The notes beneath the pieces were generated by a model, which was not told the DNA's origin, searched no databases, and saw nothing but the letters and a program-made list of their open reading frames with translations. A stretch of 40,047 bases of DNA, taken from an uncultured Bacteroidota bacterium. GTDB taxonomy: Bacteria; Bacteroidota; Bacteroidia; AKYH767-A; 2013-40CM-41-45. The stretch lies in NCBI GenBank assembly GCA_937871435.1, contig CALMQM010000002.1, positions 1 through 40,047 of the forward strand. Direction: 5' to 3'. This document shows positions 26,347-37,935 of this stretch, in pieces; the first letter of the stretch is position 1; every line of letters starts with the position of its first letter. The position numbers and the translations under genes were made by a program.

Positions 26347-26741
26347 ATCTATACATAACGTTGAATTACTTTCCAGCGAGGGGCGATTCATTTTCTGAAG
26401 AAAACTTCCCAATCGCATTTAAGTACATTGAATCTTCAAAAGAAATTTATCAGGAGCACCTCCTCAAAGCCTTTTCATTCGTGTCAAATGAGAATATTCG
26501 GATTAAGAATGGAAGCAATTGTTTGGTTGCATGGAGCAATTTGGGCCGAGTTCAGATGCCTTGGACAAGAAAAAATATTGTCCATTTGTGGTTAAGACAT
26601 ACCGGCATCCGGCTTTAAATGGTTTTTTTCTCCAAAATCCATTGATTTTTTGCATGAAATACGCCCAAACATGAATTCGACTTGTGTTTTAATAATCAAA
26701 ATCAAGAACGACAAAACGGGATATTTTTAGCCCATTCTTCA
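26347..26741. other. Long gap without a convincing gene
   Basis: A 100-codon plus-strand frame (26316-26618) overlaps the end of the DUF5723 gene but shows no family features or plausible start. A T-run at 26624-26630 follows a short CCGG-CAT-CCGG hairpin and may terminate the preceding gene. Nothing else was recognised before the promoter at 26742. Confidence 0.4.
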
Positions 26742-26772
26742 TTGTCTGATGTATAGGAATTTCATAACTTTG
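26742..26772 (+). promoter_or_regulatory. Promoter of the NIDO/PKD giant gene
   Basis: TTG at 26742-26744, a 20-base spacer and TAACTTTG at 26765-26772 fit the Bacteroidota consensus exactly. The predicted leader is about 75 bases. Confidence 0.75.
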
Positions 26773-26852
26773 AAAGACTTGGAACCGTATAATTTGCAGG
26801 TGGGCTACGTGTTTCCTAAACAGCACTTTATTGGATTAAATCTACACACACA

Positions 26853-29800
26853 ATGTCACAAAGAAAGTCATTGATTGCTGTCCATGCATTCCTGATTATT
26901 TTATTTGCATGGGGAAAATCGTCTGCACAAATTGATGTTCGTACGATTGACAAGAACAAAGTCAATCAGGACAAGCTGGATGGTAAACTGAACGGAACGG
27001 AGCAATACTTCAATTATCAAGCACAACCGCTTCCTGCTTTTCCCTCTGACAATTCAGCGGCAAACAGAAACTCTTCCGGTAATTCGGGTAATACACAAAG
27101 CAGTTCTTTAACCTGTGATTGCTGGCAAACCAGGGATGCCAACTGGCATATAGCACAATTTGATGGAAGTGGAGGAAGTGGTGGACCGGGAGTTGCGCCA
27201 GACTACAGAAATGATGACTGGTCAACAGATACAATCTTTCTTCCCTTTCAGTTTTGTTTATATGGTCGTCAGACCGACACCGCATTTATCAATAACAACG
27301 GGAATGTTTCCTTTGGTATACCGTATTCAACATACAATCCAACAGGATTTCCTGCGGCCGGCTATCCAATGGTTGCTCCATTCTGGGCAGACGTTGATAC
27401 AAGAGGTGCGGCCAGCGGTCTTGTCTATTACACGATTACACCTACACACATGATTGTCCAGTGGGAAAACGTAGGGTATTTTTCTTCACATACAGATAAA
27501 TTAAATTCCTTTCAATTAATAATCACCAACGGTACAGATCCTATTTTGTCTTCAGGAACCAATGTAAGTTTCTGTTACAAAAATATGGAATGGACGACCG
27601 GTGATGCTTCTGGTGGAGTGAATGGATTTGGCGGGGCCCCTGCTTCTGTTGGAATTAACAAAGGTGATGGAGTTGCATACATTCAATATGGCAGATTTGA
27701 TACCGCAGGTACTGTGTTTAATCCTCCTCCTGATACGAGTGGAATCAATTCTTTGTCAAACCAATCATTTGCATTGGATGGCTGTAATATTGGAACCAAC
27801 ATTCCTCCATTGGCTTTTTCACCAACCCCGTTGTGTGACACATTTAAAATTTGTGTAGGCGATACTGCTCAGGTGACCATGTTGTTTTTATCACCTGAAA
27901 CCGGACAAATTACTACACCAACGGTAAACGGATTAATGACGGGTTTGTCAACAGTGCTAGCTATCCCGGGAAATACGGCAACCATTATAGCACAGCTGAT
28001 AGGCTTACCATCAAATGTTGGTATGAATGTAATTGACATACGGGGAACAGATAATGGTGCTCCTGCAAGGTCAACTACCAAGCATCTTGTCATACAAGTA
28101 ATTCCTACCCCGACTGCGAGCTATACTTTCTCACCTGCAAATCCAATCACTGCCGGAACAGCTGTTTCCTTTACCAACACAAGTACCGGCGCTACAACCT
28201 ACTCCTGGGATTTTGGTGATGGCAGTGCTGTTTCAAATGCAACCAGTCCACTTCATACATACACTGCCGGTGGAACTTACAATTGTGTATTGACTGTTAC
28301 CAATGCAGGAGGTTGCTCTGAAACAATTACACAGCAAATAGTCGTGACGCAATGTGGCACAGCGAGTTTAACAACCACGAATGTTTGTCAGGGAACTGCA
28401 GCAACAATTACTTACACGGGGTCATCTGCTCCTGCCAATGCGTTCACATGGAATTTCAATGGAGGAACAGTTGTATCAGGAAGCGGAGCAGGGCCGTATT
28501 CAGTGGTTTGGAATACACCGGGTACATTTAATGTGAATGTTTCTGTCACTCAAAGCAGTTGCAGTACTGTTACTGCGACGCAGCCGATAACAATTTATGC
28601 AACACCGAATGCATCCATCAGCGGAACAGCTGCATTATGTACCGGTCAGAACAATACAATTAATTTCAGTGGAACCGCAGGTGCCGGTGCAACATATGCA
28701 TGGAATTTTGCAGGAGGAAATGTTGGATCCGGTTCCGGATCTGGTCCTTATTCGGTCCAATGGTCTGCAGCCGGTAATTACAATTTGCAGGTGATCGTCA
28801 CCGATAACGGATGTCGGGATACGGCTGCATTTGCAGTGGTAGTAAATCCTATTCCAACTTCCACATTTAATGCAACTCCATCGGTTTGTGCAGGTAGTCC
28901 GGTTACGGTCAATTATACAGGTACCGGATCAGCAGGCGCGAATTACACATGGGGATTTGACGGAGGAACAGTTGTTTCGGGAAGTGGTCAGGGACCATAT
29001 ACATTAGTTTGGAACACCGCGGGGAACCATCAACTTACGTTGACTGTTGCTCAAAATGGTTGCACATCTACTCAGTCGGTGGCTGCAGTTGTAACTAATC
29101 CGATCCCGAATGCATCCATCAGTGCTACATCAGCTGTTTGTGTTGGTCAATCGAACACAATTAATTTTAATGGCACTGCGGGTGCGACAGCAACTTATTC
29201 TTGGAGTTTTGGTTCAGGAACAGTTGGATCAGGAAGTGGCGCGGGTCCTTATTCAGTTTTGTGGAATGCCGCCGGACCTCAACAGCTGCAAGTAGTTGTT
29301 ACCGAAAGTGGATGCCGTGACACAGCAGTGTTTCCTGTTCAGGTGAATGCAATTCCGACTTCTACATTTACAGTTACGCCTGCTGTGTGTGCCGGTTCTC
29401 CTGTTGCTGTTTCCTACACAGGTTCAGCTGCACCGGGGGCAGGATATGCATGGAATTTCAATGGAGCAACTGTTGCTTCCGGCAGTGGGCAAGGCCCTTA
29501 CAGTCTGGTATGGAATACAGCCGGTCCGTATACTGTTAATCTTACAGTAACTGAAAATGGATGTGTTTCTGCTCTAAGCAGTCAGCCTGTGACAATTAAT
29601 GCCATCCCGGATGCAGCAATTACTGCAACTCCTGCTGTTTGTGTTGGTCAGAACAATTCAATCAGTTTTAGTGGCACCGCGAATCCGGGTGCAAATTATG
29701 TTTGGACATTCGGAAGTGGTACTGTGAATTCCGGTTCAGGGGCAGGACCTTATTCGGTTCAATGGGCTGCGGCAGGTAATGAACAATTGAAAGTTGTTGT

Positions 29801-31379
29801 TACACAAAACGGATGCAAGGACAGCGCTGTATATAATGTATTGGTGAATGCTATACCTACGTCGACATTCACTCTGCCGGCAAATACCTGCATCAATACT
29901 ACATATCAGGTTGTCTATACCGGATCAGCAACCGCGGCATCTACATACACCTGGAATTTTGGCAGTGCCACAGTCCTTTCCGGAACAGGAATGGGACCCT
30001 ATTTATTGACTAATTCTTCTGCAGGAAATGCTCCTGTATCCTTAACCGTTACACAAAACGGATGTGTATCTCCTGTGAGTACAAATGCAATCAATATCGT
30101 TGGTCTTCCTGTTGCGAATGCCGGAATTGATAAAACCGCTTGCTCCGGCGGTGTTGTAGGAATTGGTGTCGCAGGTGCAGCGGGAAATACATATTCATGG
30201 ACGCCTGCAATCGGATTGTCAGATGCGAGTATTGCCAATCCAACCTGCACAGTGAATAACACCGGAGTGGGCACAAACTCTGCTTCCTATTTGTTGACGG
30301 TTACCAATTCATTTGGTTGTGTAAATACTGATACTGTTGTAGTGCATGCACATGCAATTCCTGCCGCAACATTTGATCCGTTGGCTTCGCAGTGTTTGAA
30401 AGACAACAGTTTCATTTTTAAATTGACAGGAAATATTTTTAACGGAGTAACCTACGATTGGAATTTTGGTTCCGGATCGAATCCGGGAACAAGTACTTCT
30501 TCAACACCGGATGCGGTGAGCTATTCAACTGTGGGGACACATATCATCACACTAAAATCAGAGTACAACGGTTGTGTGGGTCCTGTATATACAGACAGCT
30601 TACAAATATTTGCTATGCCTACAGCCGATTTTGTACCAGAGGTATTGAATGGATGTGAACCGCTTGATGTACCGTTTATCAATGCAAGCAGCAGCAATAG
30701 TTCCTCTTTCAATTGGAATTTTTACGATGGACAAAATGATACAGCCCAAACTCCTTTGCATACATTTGAACATGCGGGGGTATATTCAGTTTCTCTTGTA
30801 GTGTTGACACAAGAAGGCTGTCGTGCTGACACACTATTACCTGATCTTATAACTGTATATCCAACACCAGTGGCGTCGTTTATTCCTGAGCCGGGAGTTA
30901 CTACCATCTGGCAGCCGGTAGTCTATTTTGATAACAGAACACTTTACGGCAATCAATACACCTGGACATTCGGTGACAGTACAACTTCGGATCAAACCAA
31001 TCCTTCACATACTTATACAGAAGTTGGAGCATATGAAGTGGTGCTGATGACTTCCACACAATATGGTTGCAGGGATACAGTTCGTGGGATTGTTCGCGTA
31101 GAGTATGGATTTAATTTTTATGTACCATCAGCCTTTACTCCGAATAATGATGGAGTGAATGATTATTTCCAGGGCTACGGCACCTATATTAAAACCTATG
31201 ATATGGGAATTTACAATCGTTGGGGTAATTTGGTCTACCATACAAATGACTATTCCAAACCATGGGATGGCAAGATCAAGAACGAAGTTCAATCAGATGT
31301 TTTTGTCTATAAAATTCGTGTAGTGGATGAAAACGAAGAGATCCATAACTACATCGGTAAAGTAACAGTCGTCCGCTAA
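26853..31379 (+). CDS. Large secreted NIDO/PKD repeat protein with T9SS type B (gliding-motility-type) domain
   Basis: The 1508-residue precursor has a signal peptide (1-26), a low-complexity linker, a nidogen-like NIDO domain (about 120-312: FLPFQFCLYG, FINNNGNVSFG, VAPFWADVD), a canonical PKD domain (about 417-500, YSWDFGDGSAVS), seven PKD/Ig-like repeats to residue 1086, four further PKD-like domains and a type B C-terminal domain (about 1420-1508: FYVPSAFTPNNDGVND, IYNRWGNLVYHT). The type B domain directs export by T9SS and is typical of SprB-like and other surface adhesins. Each repeat keeps one Cys pair, likely a disulfide. An adhesin or matrix role is inferred from architecture. It ends 23 bases before a strong terminator. 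Confidence 0.92.
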   Translation: MSQRKSLIAVHAFLIILFAWGKSSAQIDVRTIDKNKVNQDKLDGKLNGTEQYFNYQAQPLPAFPSDNSAANRNSSGNSGNTQSSSLTCDCWQTRDANWHIAQFDGSGGSGGPGVAPDYRNDDWSTDTIFLPFQFCLYGRQTDTAFINNNGNVSFGIPYSTYNPTGFPAAGYPMVAPFWADVDTRGAASGLVYYTITPTHMIVQWENVGYFSSHTDKLNSFQLIITNGTDPILSSGTNVSFCYKNMEWTTGDASGGVNGFGGAPASVGINKGDGVAYIQYGRFDTAGTVFNPPPDTSGINSLSNQSFALDGCNIGTNIPPLAFSPTPLCDTFKICVGDTAQVTMLFLSPETGQITTPTVNGLMTGLSTVLAIPGNTATIIAQLIGLPSNVGMNVIDIRGTDNGAPARSTTKHLVIQVIPTPTASYTFSPANPITAGTAVSFTNTSTGATTYSWDFGDGSAVSNATSPLHTYTAGGTYNCVLTVTNAGGCSETITQQIVVTQCGTASLTTTNVCQGTAATITYTGSSAPANAFTWNFNGGTVVSGSGAGPYSVVWNTPGTFNVNVSVTQSSCSTVTATQPITIYATPNASISGTAALCTGQNNTINFSGTAGAGATYAWNFAGGNVGSGSGSGPYSVQWSAAGNYNLQVIVTDNGCRDTAAFAVVVNPIPTSTFNATPSVCAGSPVTVNYTGTGSAGANYTWGFDGGTVVSGSGQGPYTLVWNTAGNHQLTLTVAQNGCTSTQSVAAVVTNPIPNASISATSAVCVGQSNTINFNGTAGATATYSWSFGSGTVGSGSGAGPYSVLWNAAGPQQLQVVVTESGCRDTAVFPVQVNAIPTSTFTVTPAVCAGSPVAVSYTGSAAPGAGYAWNFNGATVASGSGQGPYSLVWNTAGPYTVNLTVTENGCVSALSSQPVTINAIPDAAITATPAVCVGQNNSISFSGTANPGANYVWTFGSGTVNSGSGAGPYSVQWAAAGNEQLKVVVTQNGCKDSAVYNVLVNAIPTSTFTLPANTCINTTYQVVYTGSATAASTYTWNFGSATVLSGTGMGPYLLTNSSAGNAPVSLTVTQNGCVSPVSTNAINIVGLPVANAGIDKTACSGGVVGIGVAGAAGNTYSWTPAIGLSDASIANPTCTVNNTGVGTNSASYLLTVTNSFGCVNTDTVVVHAHAIPAATFDPLASQCLKDNSFIFKLTGNIFNGVTYDWNFGSGSNPGTSTSSTPDAVSYSTVGTHIITLKSEYNGCVGPVYTDSLQIFAMPTADFVPEVLNGCEPLDVPFINASSSNSSSFNWNFYDGQNDTAQTPLHTFEHAGVYSVSLVVLTQEGCRADTLLPDLITVYPTPVASFIPEPGVTTIWQPVVYFDNRTLYGNQYTWTFGDSTTSDQTNPSHTYTEVGAYEVVLMTSTQYGCRDTVRGIVRVEYGFNFYVPSAFTPNNDGVNDYFQGYGTYIKTYDMGIYNRWGNLVYHTNDYSKPWDGKIKNEVQSDVFVYKIRVVDENEEIHNYIGKVTVVR
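28608..30110 (+). repeat. Three copies of a 501-bp two-domain repeat
   Basis: Copies start at 28608, 29109 and 29610 and the third ends at 30110, each exactly 501 bases (167 codons). Each encodes a B module (NASISxTxAVCVGQ..) and an A module (TSTFxxTPxVCAGS..). A diverged A-like module precedes the first copy, from about 28358. Confidence 0.92.
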
Positions 31380-31402
31380 AACAATCACAGAACATATTTA
31401 CC

Positions 31403-31433
31403 AAAGGAGTATGCATTGCATACTCCTTTTTTT
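31403..31433 (+). terminator. Strong intrinsic terminator after the giant gene
   Basis: AAAGGAGTATGC (31403-31414) pairs perfectly with GCATACTCCTTT (31418-31429) around a three-base loop and is followed by more T residues to 31433. Confidence 0.92.
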
Positions 31434-31565
31434 GTGTCATATAATTTCTTCGAAAATAATTTGAGATGTATGGAATGCTTTTTCTTTCTGCATCCAGACG
31501 ACATCAACGCAGGATTCCTGAGTTGAACAAGAACCCTAAATATTTTAACCTTAAAATTAATTACC

Positions 31566-32972
31566 ATGAAAAAGAACAGCTTTTTTTTGCTGGCTTTTAT
31601 TCCCGGTCTATTGGCCGGAGCCGGTATTGTGATTGCGCTTCAGGAATCTTCCGCAATTGTTTCAGTAGCGAAGCCACCTGTATCAAGAAATGACAATGAA
31701 ATTATTGCTTCTGTGCCCAAGGAGGAAAAGCCGGCTGAACCCGAAAAACCCGTCTCTGTGCAGCCCAAAGGCCCTGACAAAGGATGTGTTTTCAAAACTG
31801 TATTTGGTGAAGAGCCATCGGATAATAATTACGTTTTTAAAACTCCGGAGAAGGTAAGGTCATCAATTGAAGATGCATTGGAATGGATAGCTAAAGCACA
31901 ATCAGAAAGCGGCGGATGGGGAGCAGGAACACACTCGAATCAGGGGGTAATGGATCCACATGCCGTACATACAGATCCTGCTACTACTGCGATGGTTGCA
32001 ATGTCTATTTTAAGATGTGGAAGCACACTGAATTCGGGACCATATTCAAAAGAGTTGAAACGCGCACTTGAATATTTGTTGAAACAGGTAGAAGCATCAT
32101 CACAAAATTCGTTGAACATCACCGATGAAACAGGAACGCAGCCGCAGATAAAACTCGGACAAAATATTGATGTTGTTCTGACTTCGCAATTTCTTACCAA
32201 TGTACTGGATGAACTGGAACAGGACAAGTCATTAAAAAACAGAGTGATTCGTTGTAATCAATTGTGTATTTCAAAAATTCAGAAGGGTCAAACAGCAAGT
32301 GGTAGTTTGATTGGCGCGGGATGGGCGGGTGTATTGCAAAGTTCATTTGCTACGAATGCATTGGAAACAGCAAAAGACAAAGGGCTTGAAGTGGATGAAG
32401 CGAAACTGGAGAAATCAAAAAGTTACCAGAAGAGCAATTTTGATGTGAGTACGAATAATGTCACCACTGAAGATGCGGCCGGTGTTGTTTTGTATTCTGT
32501 TTCCGGAACCAGCAGGGCGAGCGCGAAAGAAGCAAGGAGAGCGAGAGAAGCGATAGAAAAAGCCAAGCAGGAAAATAAATTGGAAAAATCGGCACCGGTC
32601 TCCATTGAAAATTTAAAAAAGGCTGGAATGAGTGAATCAGAAGCACTGCGATATGGTTCTGCTTATAAAATCAACTCTGCTGCAAGCGAACAAGCTCAAT
32701 TGGATAATGTCATGAATGGATTTGGGAGTAATGGAGGCGAAGAATTTTTAAGTTACCTCCAAACCGGTGAGGGAATGATCATGGGAAAAAACATGAGCTG
32801 GAAAAATTGGTATGACAATATCAGCGGCAGGCTGGTAAGAATCCAAAATAATGATGGAAGCTGGAATGGGCATCATTGCATTACAAGTCCTGTTTTTTGT
32901 ACTGCAACTTCACTGCTTATTTTGGCCATTAACAATGATGTTCCTGCGCTTGAAGTATTAGGCGGGAAATAG
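31566..32972 (+). CDS. Exported prenyltransferase/squalene-cyclase-like toroid protein
   Basis: The 468-residue protein starts with a hydrophobic segment (5-25), likely a signal or anchor, then a Pro/Lys-rich linker. Residues from about 100 have alpha/alpha-toroid repeats: EDALEWIAKAQSESGGWGAG, TTAMVAMSILR, and at the end IQNNDGSWNGHH...FCTATSLLILAI, which is the QW-type motif of squalene-hopene cyclases and prenyltransferases. The DxDD-type catalytic motif of cyclases is not seen, so enzyme activity is doubtful. Residues about 313-375 are a charged helical insertion (ASAKEARRAREAIEKAKQ) that splits the repeats. There is no T9SS domain. It lies alone between two terminators, hence a single-gene unit of unknown role. 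Confidence 0.72.
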   Translation: MKKNSFFLLAFIPGLLAGAGIVIALQESSAIVSVAKPPVSRNDNEIIASVPKEEKPAEPEKPVSVQPKGPDKGCVFKTVFGEEPSDNNYVFKTPEKVRSSIEDALEWIAKAQSESGGWGAGTHSNQGVMDPHAVHTDPATTAMVAMSILRCGSTLNSGPYSKELKRALEYLLKQVEASSQNSLNITDETGTQPQIKLGQNIDVVLTSQFLTNVLDELEQDKSLKNRVIRCNQLCISKIQKGQTASGSLIGAGWAGVLQSSFATNALETAKDKGLEVDEAKLEKSKSYQKSNFDVSTNNVTTEDAAGVVLYSVSGTSRASAKEARRAREAIEKAKQENKLEKSAPVSIENLKKAGMSESEALRYGSAYKINSAASEQAQLDNVMNGFGSNGGEEFLSYLQTGEGMIMGKNMSWKNWYDNISGRLVRIQNNDGSWNGHHCITSPVFCTATSLLILAINNDVPALEVLGGK

Positions 32973-32998
32973 CCTTGCTTTATTTGTCTCATACTTTA

Positions 32999-33036
32999 AA
33001 GTCCGGGTAGTATACCAGTCTGCCCGGACTTCTTTG
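32999..33036 (+). terminator. Intrinsic terminator after the toroid gene
   Basis: AAGTCCGGG (32999-33007) pairs with CCCGGACTT (33023-33031), extended by AG/CT beyond one mismatch, and is followed by TCTTTG and later T-runs. Confidence 0.8.
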
Positions 33037-33096
33037 TGTTTTTCTAAATTTCCGGTGAGCAATGCTGAACACAGATTCCCTCACGATGGAGGATGA

Positions 33097-34788
<1,692 letters not shown>

Positions 34789-34824
34789 TTTCTTCAATAA
34801 CACTACGTCGATTGGTTTAAGAGC

Positions 34825-35322
34825 ATGCATCCGGATTATCAAAAAAAATTGGATCAGGCCAAGGTTTTGAAAAAGGAGACCAAAGCTTTTTTTGGAACGC
34901 TTAAAAAACGTCGGCCCTCTGATCTGGATAAGGTTACGAATGCATTACATCATGAAGCTTTTGAACATATTGATTGCCTTCAATGTGCGAATTGTTGTCG
35001 TACAACCGGACCGTTATTAAAAGCCAAGGACATTGATGCTCTGGCTGCCCATTTAAAGATTCGACCGGCTATTTTTACTGACACCTATCTGAGAGTAGAT
35101 GAAGACAAAGATTTTGTTTTCAAATCCATGCCATGCCCTTTCTTAGGAGAAGACAATTATTGCTCAGTATATGCAGAACGTCCGGGAGCATGCCGGGATT
35201 ATCCTCATACGCAACAGAGGGATATTCGTCAAAAGCTGGATATCACCTTTGAAAATACGATGATTTGTCCGGCTGTTGCCGATGTTGTGGAAGGATTAAA
35301 AAAAAGATATAGTACCGTGTGA
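34825..35322 (+). CDS. YkgJ family cysteine cluster protein
   Basis: The 165-residue soluble protein has the family pattern CLQCANCCRTTGP (about 54-66), CPFLGEDNYCSVYAERPGACRDYP (about 102-125) and a further Cys (MICPAV) near residue 148. The cysteines are thought to bind zinc or an iron-sulfur cluster; the biochemical role of the family is not established. The start ATG is 36 bases after the ABC-F stop codon with no promoter between, so the two are likely co-transcribed. Confidence 0.88.
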   Translation: MHPDYQKKLDQAKVLKKETKAFFGTLKKRRPSDLDKVTNALHHEAFEHIDCLQCANCCRTTGPLLKAKDIDALAAHLKIRPAIFTDTYLRVDEDKDFVFKSMPCPFLGEDNYCSVYAERPGACRDYPHTQQRDIRQKLDITFENTMICPAVADVVEGLKKRYSTV

Positions 35323-35374
35323 TTTTTTAACAGATTTGTTGGTACATCAACTTCAGGTTGTTGATACTTATTTC

Positions 35375-35382
35375 TATTTTCG
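35375..35382 (+). promoter_or_regulatory. Candidate -7 element of the Ig-like repeat gene
   Basis: TATTTTCG resembles TAnnTTTG with one difference. TTC rather than TTG is found 20 bases before it. The leader would be about 70 bases. Confidence 0.35.
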
Positions 35383-35458
35383 TTAACTTTTCCGATTCAT
35401 TCCCGTACCACTTAATTATTTCTCTTCCTAAATTAAATCATTCCACAGAAAACATTCG

Positions 35459-37744
35459 ATGAGACAGTTGAAACACAATCATCTTTCATTATTGGTTTTA
35501 TTTTTCTTTGTTTTCAATTACGGAAATTCAGCAATAGGTGCGACAGAGCCATTGTTTCCATCCACTTTTGTAACAGCCAGTGGTGCGAATTGCAATGAAA
35601 TAGATTTGAACTGGGTTTCCGGAGATGGGGCAAGGAGACTTGTCGTTGCTTCAGCCAATACACCGGTAAGTGTGGCTCCGGTAGACGGGCAATCGTATAG
35701 TGCTGCTACAAATTTCGGTTCCGGTTCCAATTTGGGGAATGGAAATTATGTCGTTTACAACAGCAATGGTACCAATGTAACAGTGTCCGGATTGAATGGG
35801 GGAACACATTATTATTTTGCGGTATTTGAATTCAACGGAACCGGAATCGGTTCAAACTACCTTACGAGTGTGTCGGCAACTGCAGATACTTTCGCGACAG
35901 GAATTACATTGTCTGTGATTATTTCTGATTCCAGTTTTTGTTTGGGTGAATTCGCAAATCTGGAAGCTCATGGAGCACCCCAGTACTTATGGTCTCCGGG
36001 TACAGGATTATCAAGCAGTACGGATTCAGTAATTATTGCTTCACCGACAACAACAACACAGTATACAGTGGAGGCATCAGATTTGAATGGTTGTCAGATA
36101 AGTGCACGCTTCACACTCACGGTAAATTCTCTCCCGATTGTCAATCTTGGAAATTTTTCAGATATCTGTATAAATGGAAATGCATTTACTCTCAGCGGAG
36201 GAACGCCTGCAGGAGGAACATACAGCGGCCCGGGTGTAAGCGCAGGAATTTTTAATCCTGCAGTTGCCGGCGCGGGGATTCATTACATTCGTTATTCCTA
36301 CACAAATGCTCAGGGATGTTCTGCAACAGACAGCTCTACAATACGCGTCAACAGTTTACCCACTGTAAATTTGTCTTCCTTTCTCGGAACTTGTGTAAAC
36401 TCTAATTCATTCACACTTACCGGCGGAACACCGGGAGGAGGTTTTTATTCCGGAGCAGGAGTGAGTGCCGGCATATTCTCACCTTCTTCTGCAGGAGTAG
36501 GAACACATTCCATTATTTACACTTACACCAATGTACAAGGTTGTACTTCCAGTGATACTTCTTCAATCGTAGTAAATGGGTTGCCTGTAGTTTCACTCTC
36601 TTCGTTTCCCTCTGTCTGTATAGATGCTGCATCCTTTGCATTGAGTGGAGGTAGTCCGTCAGGTGGAAGTTACAGTGGTGCCGGGGTCTCATCCGGTTCT
36701 TTCAATCCATCCGTTGCCGGTGCAGGTAATCAATTAATAACATATTCCTATACTGATGGGAATGGATGTTCCGCATCCGCATTGTCATCTATCTTCGTGA
36801 ACAGTTTACCCTCAGTTACAGTCGGGCCTTTAAGTGGTGTTTGTGTCAATGCACCAGCTTTTTCATTGAGTGGAGGTACTCCGACCGGAGGAGTATATTC
36901 GGGAACAGGTGTGAGCAATGATTCTGTGTTTTCTGCAGCGGTGGCGGATACAGGAGCACATGCAATTGTGTATACTTATTCAGATGTAAATGGATGTGTG
37001 AACAGAGATACAGCAGACATCCAGGTTTTCGCGTTGCCGGAAGTCACTCTTGGAACATTTGCTGCACGTTGTGCGAACACAGGACCACTGAGTTTAAGTG
37101 GAGGGCTTCCATCCGGCGGGCATTACAGCGGTCCGGGAGTGAGCGGAACAACTTTCTATACAGGGATAGCCGGAGCAGGAACACATACCATTATATATAC
37201 TTATACAGATTCAAATATATGTACTAACTCAGCATCGTCTACTATACAAGTAAATCCGGTACCACAACCCAACCTTGGTCCGGACACAATCGCGTGTGCA
37301 GAAACGGATGTAGTATTAACTGCAGGAAATACCTATTCAACCTACGTATGGTCCACAGGTCAAAACACTGCTTCCGCCAGCATTGATTCCAGCGGGCATG
37401 GGTTGAATACATTCCCTGTCACATTGATTGTTACCAATTCATTTGGTTGTGCAAACAGAGATACAATTCTGGTAACATTTACACCCTGCGCTGGGGTTAG
37501 AGAACCTGCAATCTCCGCGACAGATGTTGTTATTTATCCAAACCCTACATCATCCTTATTTATTCTGGAGACATCTTCTCCGGTGGACATCGAGATTTTT
37601 GATGGAACGGGTCACTGTGTGGAACAAAGAAAGACAATATATTTCCGGACAACTTTTGGGAATTCCTTTTCGGCGGGAGTATATTTTGTTCGTGTCCACA
37701 ACGGGAATGAAATTCTTACTGTGAAGCTTTTGAAACAAGATTAA
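35459..37744 (+). CDS. Secreted Ig-like repeat protein with T9SS type A domain
   Basis: The 761-residue precursor has a signal peptide (about 1-28), an FN3-like N-terminal domain (30-150), one PKD/Ig-like unit, five tandem Ig-like repeats (residues about 224-599), a further domain with YVWSTGQNT, and a T9SS type A sorting domain from about 683 (VVIYPNPTSSLFIL) to VKLLKQD. Each repeat has a conserved core LSGGTPxGGxYSGxGVS and TYTYTxxxGC. The same core is present once in the lysyl-oxidase-like protein. No catalytic motif is visible; a structural or adhesive surface role is the natural guess. Confidence 0.88.
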   Translation: MRQLKHNHLSLLVLFFFVFNYGNSAIGATEPLFPSTFVTASGANCNEIDLNWVSGDGARRLVVASANTPVSVAPVDGQSYSAATNFGSGSNLGNGNYVVYNSNGTNVTVSGLNGGTHYYFAVFEFNGTGIGSNYLTSVSATADTFATGITLSVIISDSSFCLGEFANLEAHGAPQYLWSPGTGLSSSTDSVIIASPTTTTQYTVEASDLNGCQISARFTLTVNSLPIVNLGNFSDICINGNAFTLSGGTPAGGTYSGPGVSAGIFNPAVAGAGIHYIRYSYTNAQGCSATDSSTIRVNSLPTVNLSSFLGTCVNSNSFTLTGGTPGGGFYSGAGVSAGIFSPSSAGVGTHSIIYTYTNVQGCTSSDTSSIVVNGLPVVSLSSFPSVCIDAASFALSGGSPSGGSYSGAGVSSGSFNPSVAGAGNQLITYSYTDGNGCSASALSSIFVNSLPSVTVGPLSGVCVNAPAFSLSGGTPTGGVYSGTGVSNDSVFSAAVADTGAHAIVYTYSDVNGCVNRDTADIQVFALPEVTLGTFAARCANTGPLSLSGGLPSGGHYSGPGVSGTTFYTGIAGAGTHTIIYTYTDSNICTNSASSTIQVNPVPQPNLGPDTIACAETDVVLTAGNTYSTYVWSTGQNTASASIDSSGHGLNTFPVTLIVTNSFGCANRDTILVTFTPCAGVREPAISATDVVIYPNPTSSLFILETSSPVDIEIFDGTGHCVEQRKTIYFRTTFGNSFSAGVYFVRVHNGNEILTVKLLKQD
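36128..37255 (+). repeat. Five tandem Ig-like repeats of about 225 bp
   Basis: Repeats begin at (S/G/A)LP. Four encode 75 residues and the fourth 76. The first two start at 36128 and 36353. The DNA copies are clearly diverged from each other, unlike recent duplications. Confidence 0.88.
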
Positions 37745-37822
37745 AGAAGACAAAATTCAATATAGTTTACGTTGAATGCCCGATTTCATCATTTGCATTC
37801 ATGGGCAGACTCTTTTCTTGGA

Positions 37823-37867
37823 TGTGATATATCACAAATGGCTGTAGTCACATGATATTCGTCATGT
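37823..37867. promoter_or_regulatory. Two palindromes upstream of the Crp/Fnr gene
   Basis: TGTGATATATCACA (37823-37836) is a perfect palindrome made of Crp-like half sites with a four-base spacer. ACATGA-TATTCG-TCATGT (37850-37867) is a second, 6-6-6 palindrome. Either could be an operator for the regulator encoded just downstream. No other feature was seen in the 225-base gap apart from a tgaatgc/gcattca hairpin after the upstream gene. Confidence 0.45.
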
Positions 37868-37935
37868 TTTAATAAACTGGACAAACACATTCTCTAATTT
37901 CTTTTTTTCTTTTCGGGCAGCAATCAAATATTGAT

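Noticed and set aside
26316..26618. 100-codon open frame after the DUF5723 gene
   Set aside because: It overlaps the upstream gene, has no family similarity I can see and no promoter or plausible start context.
28358..30110. CRISPR-like array
   Set aside because: The repeat units are about 250 and 501 bases long, in frame, and encode protein domains.
37823..37836. Canonical CRP site
   Set aside because: TGTGA and TCACA are separated by four bases, not the six of the classical CRP site, so only an unspecified palindrome is claimed.
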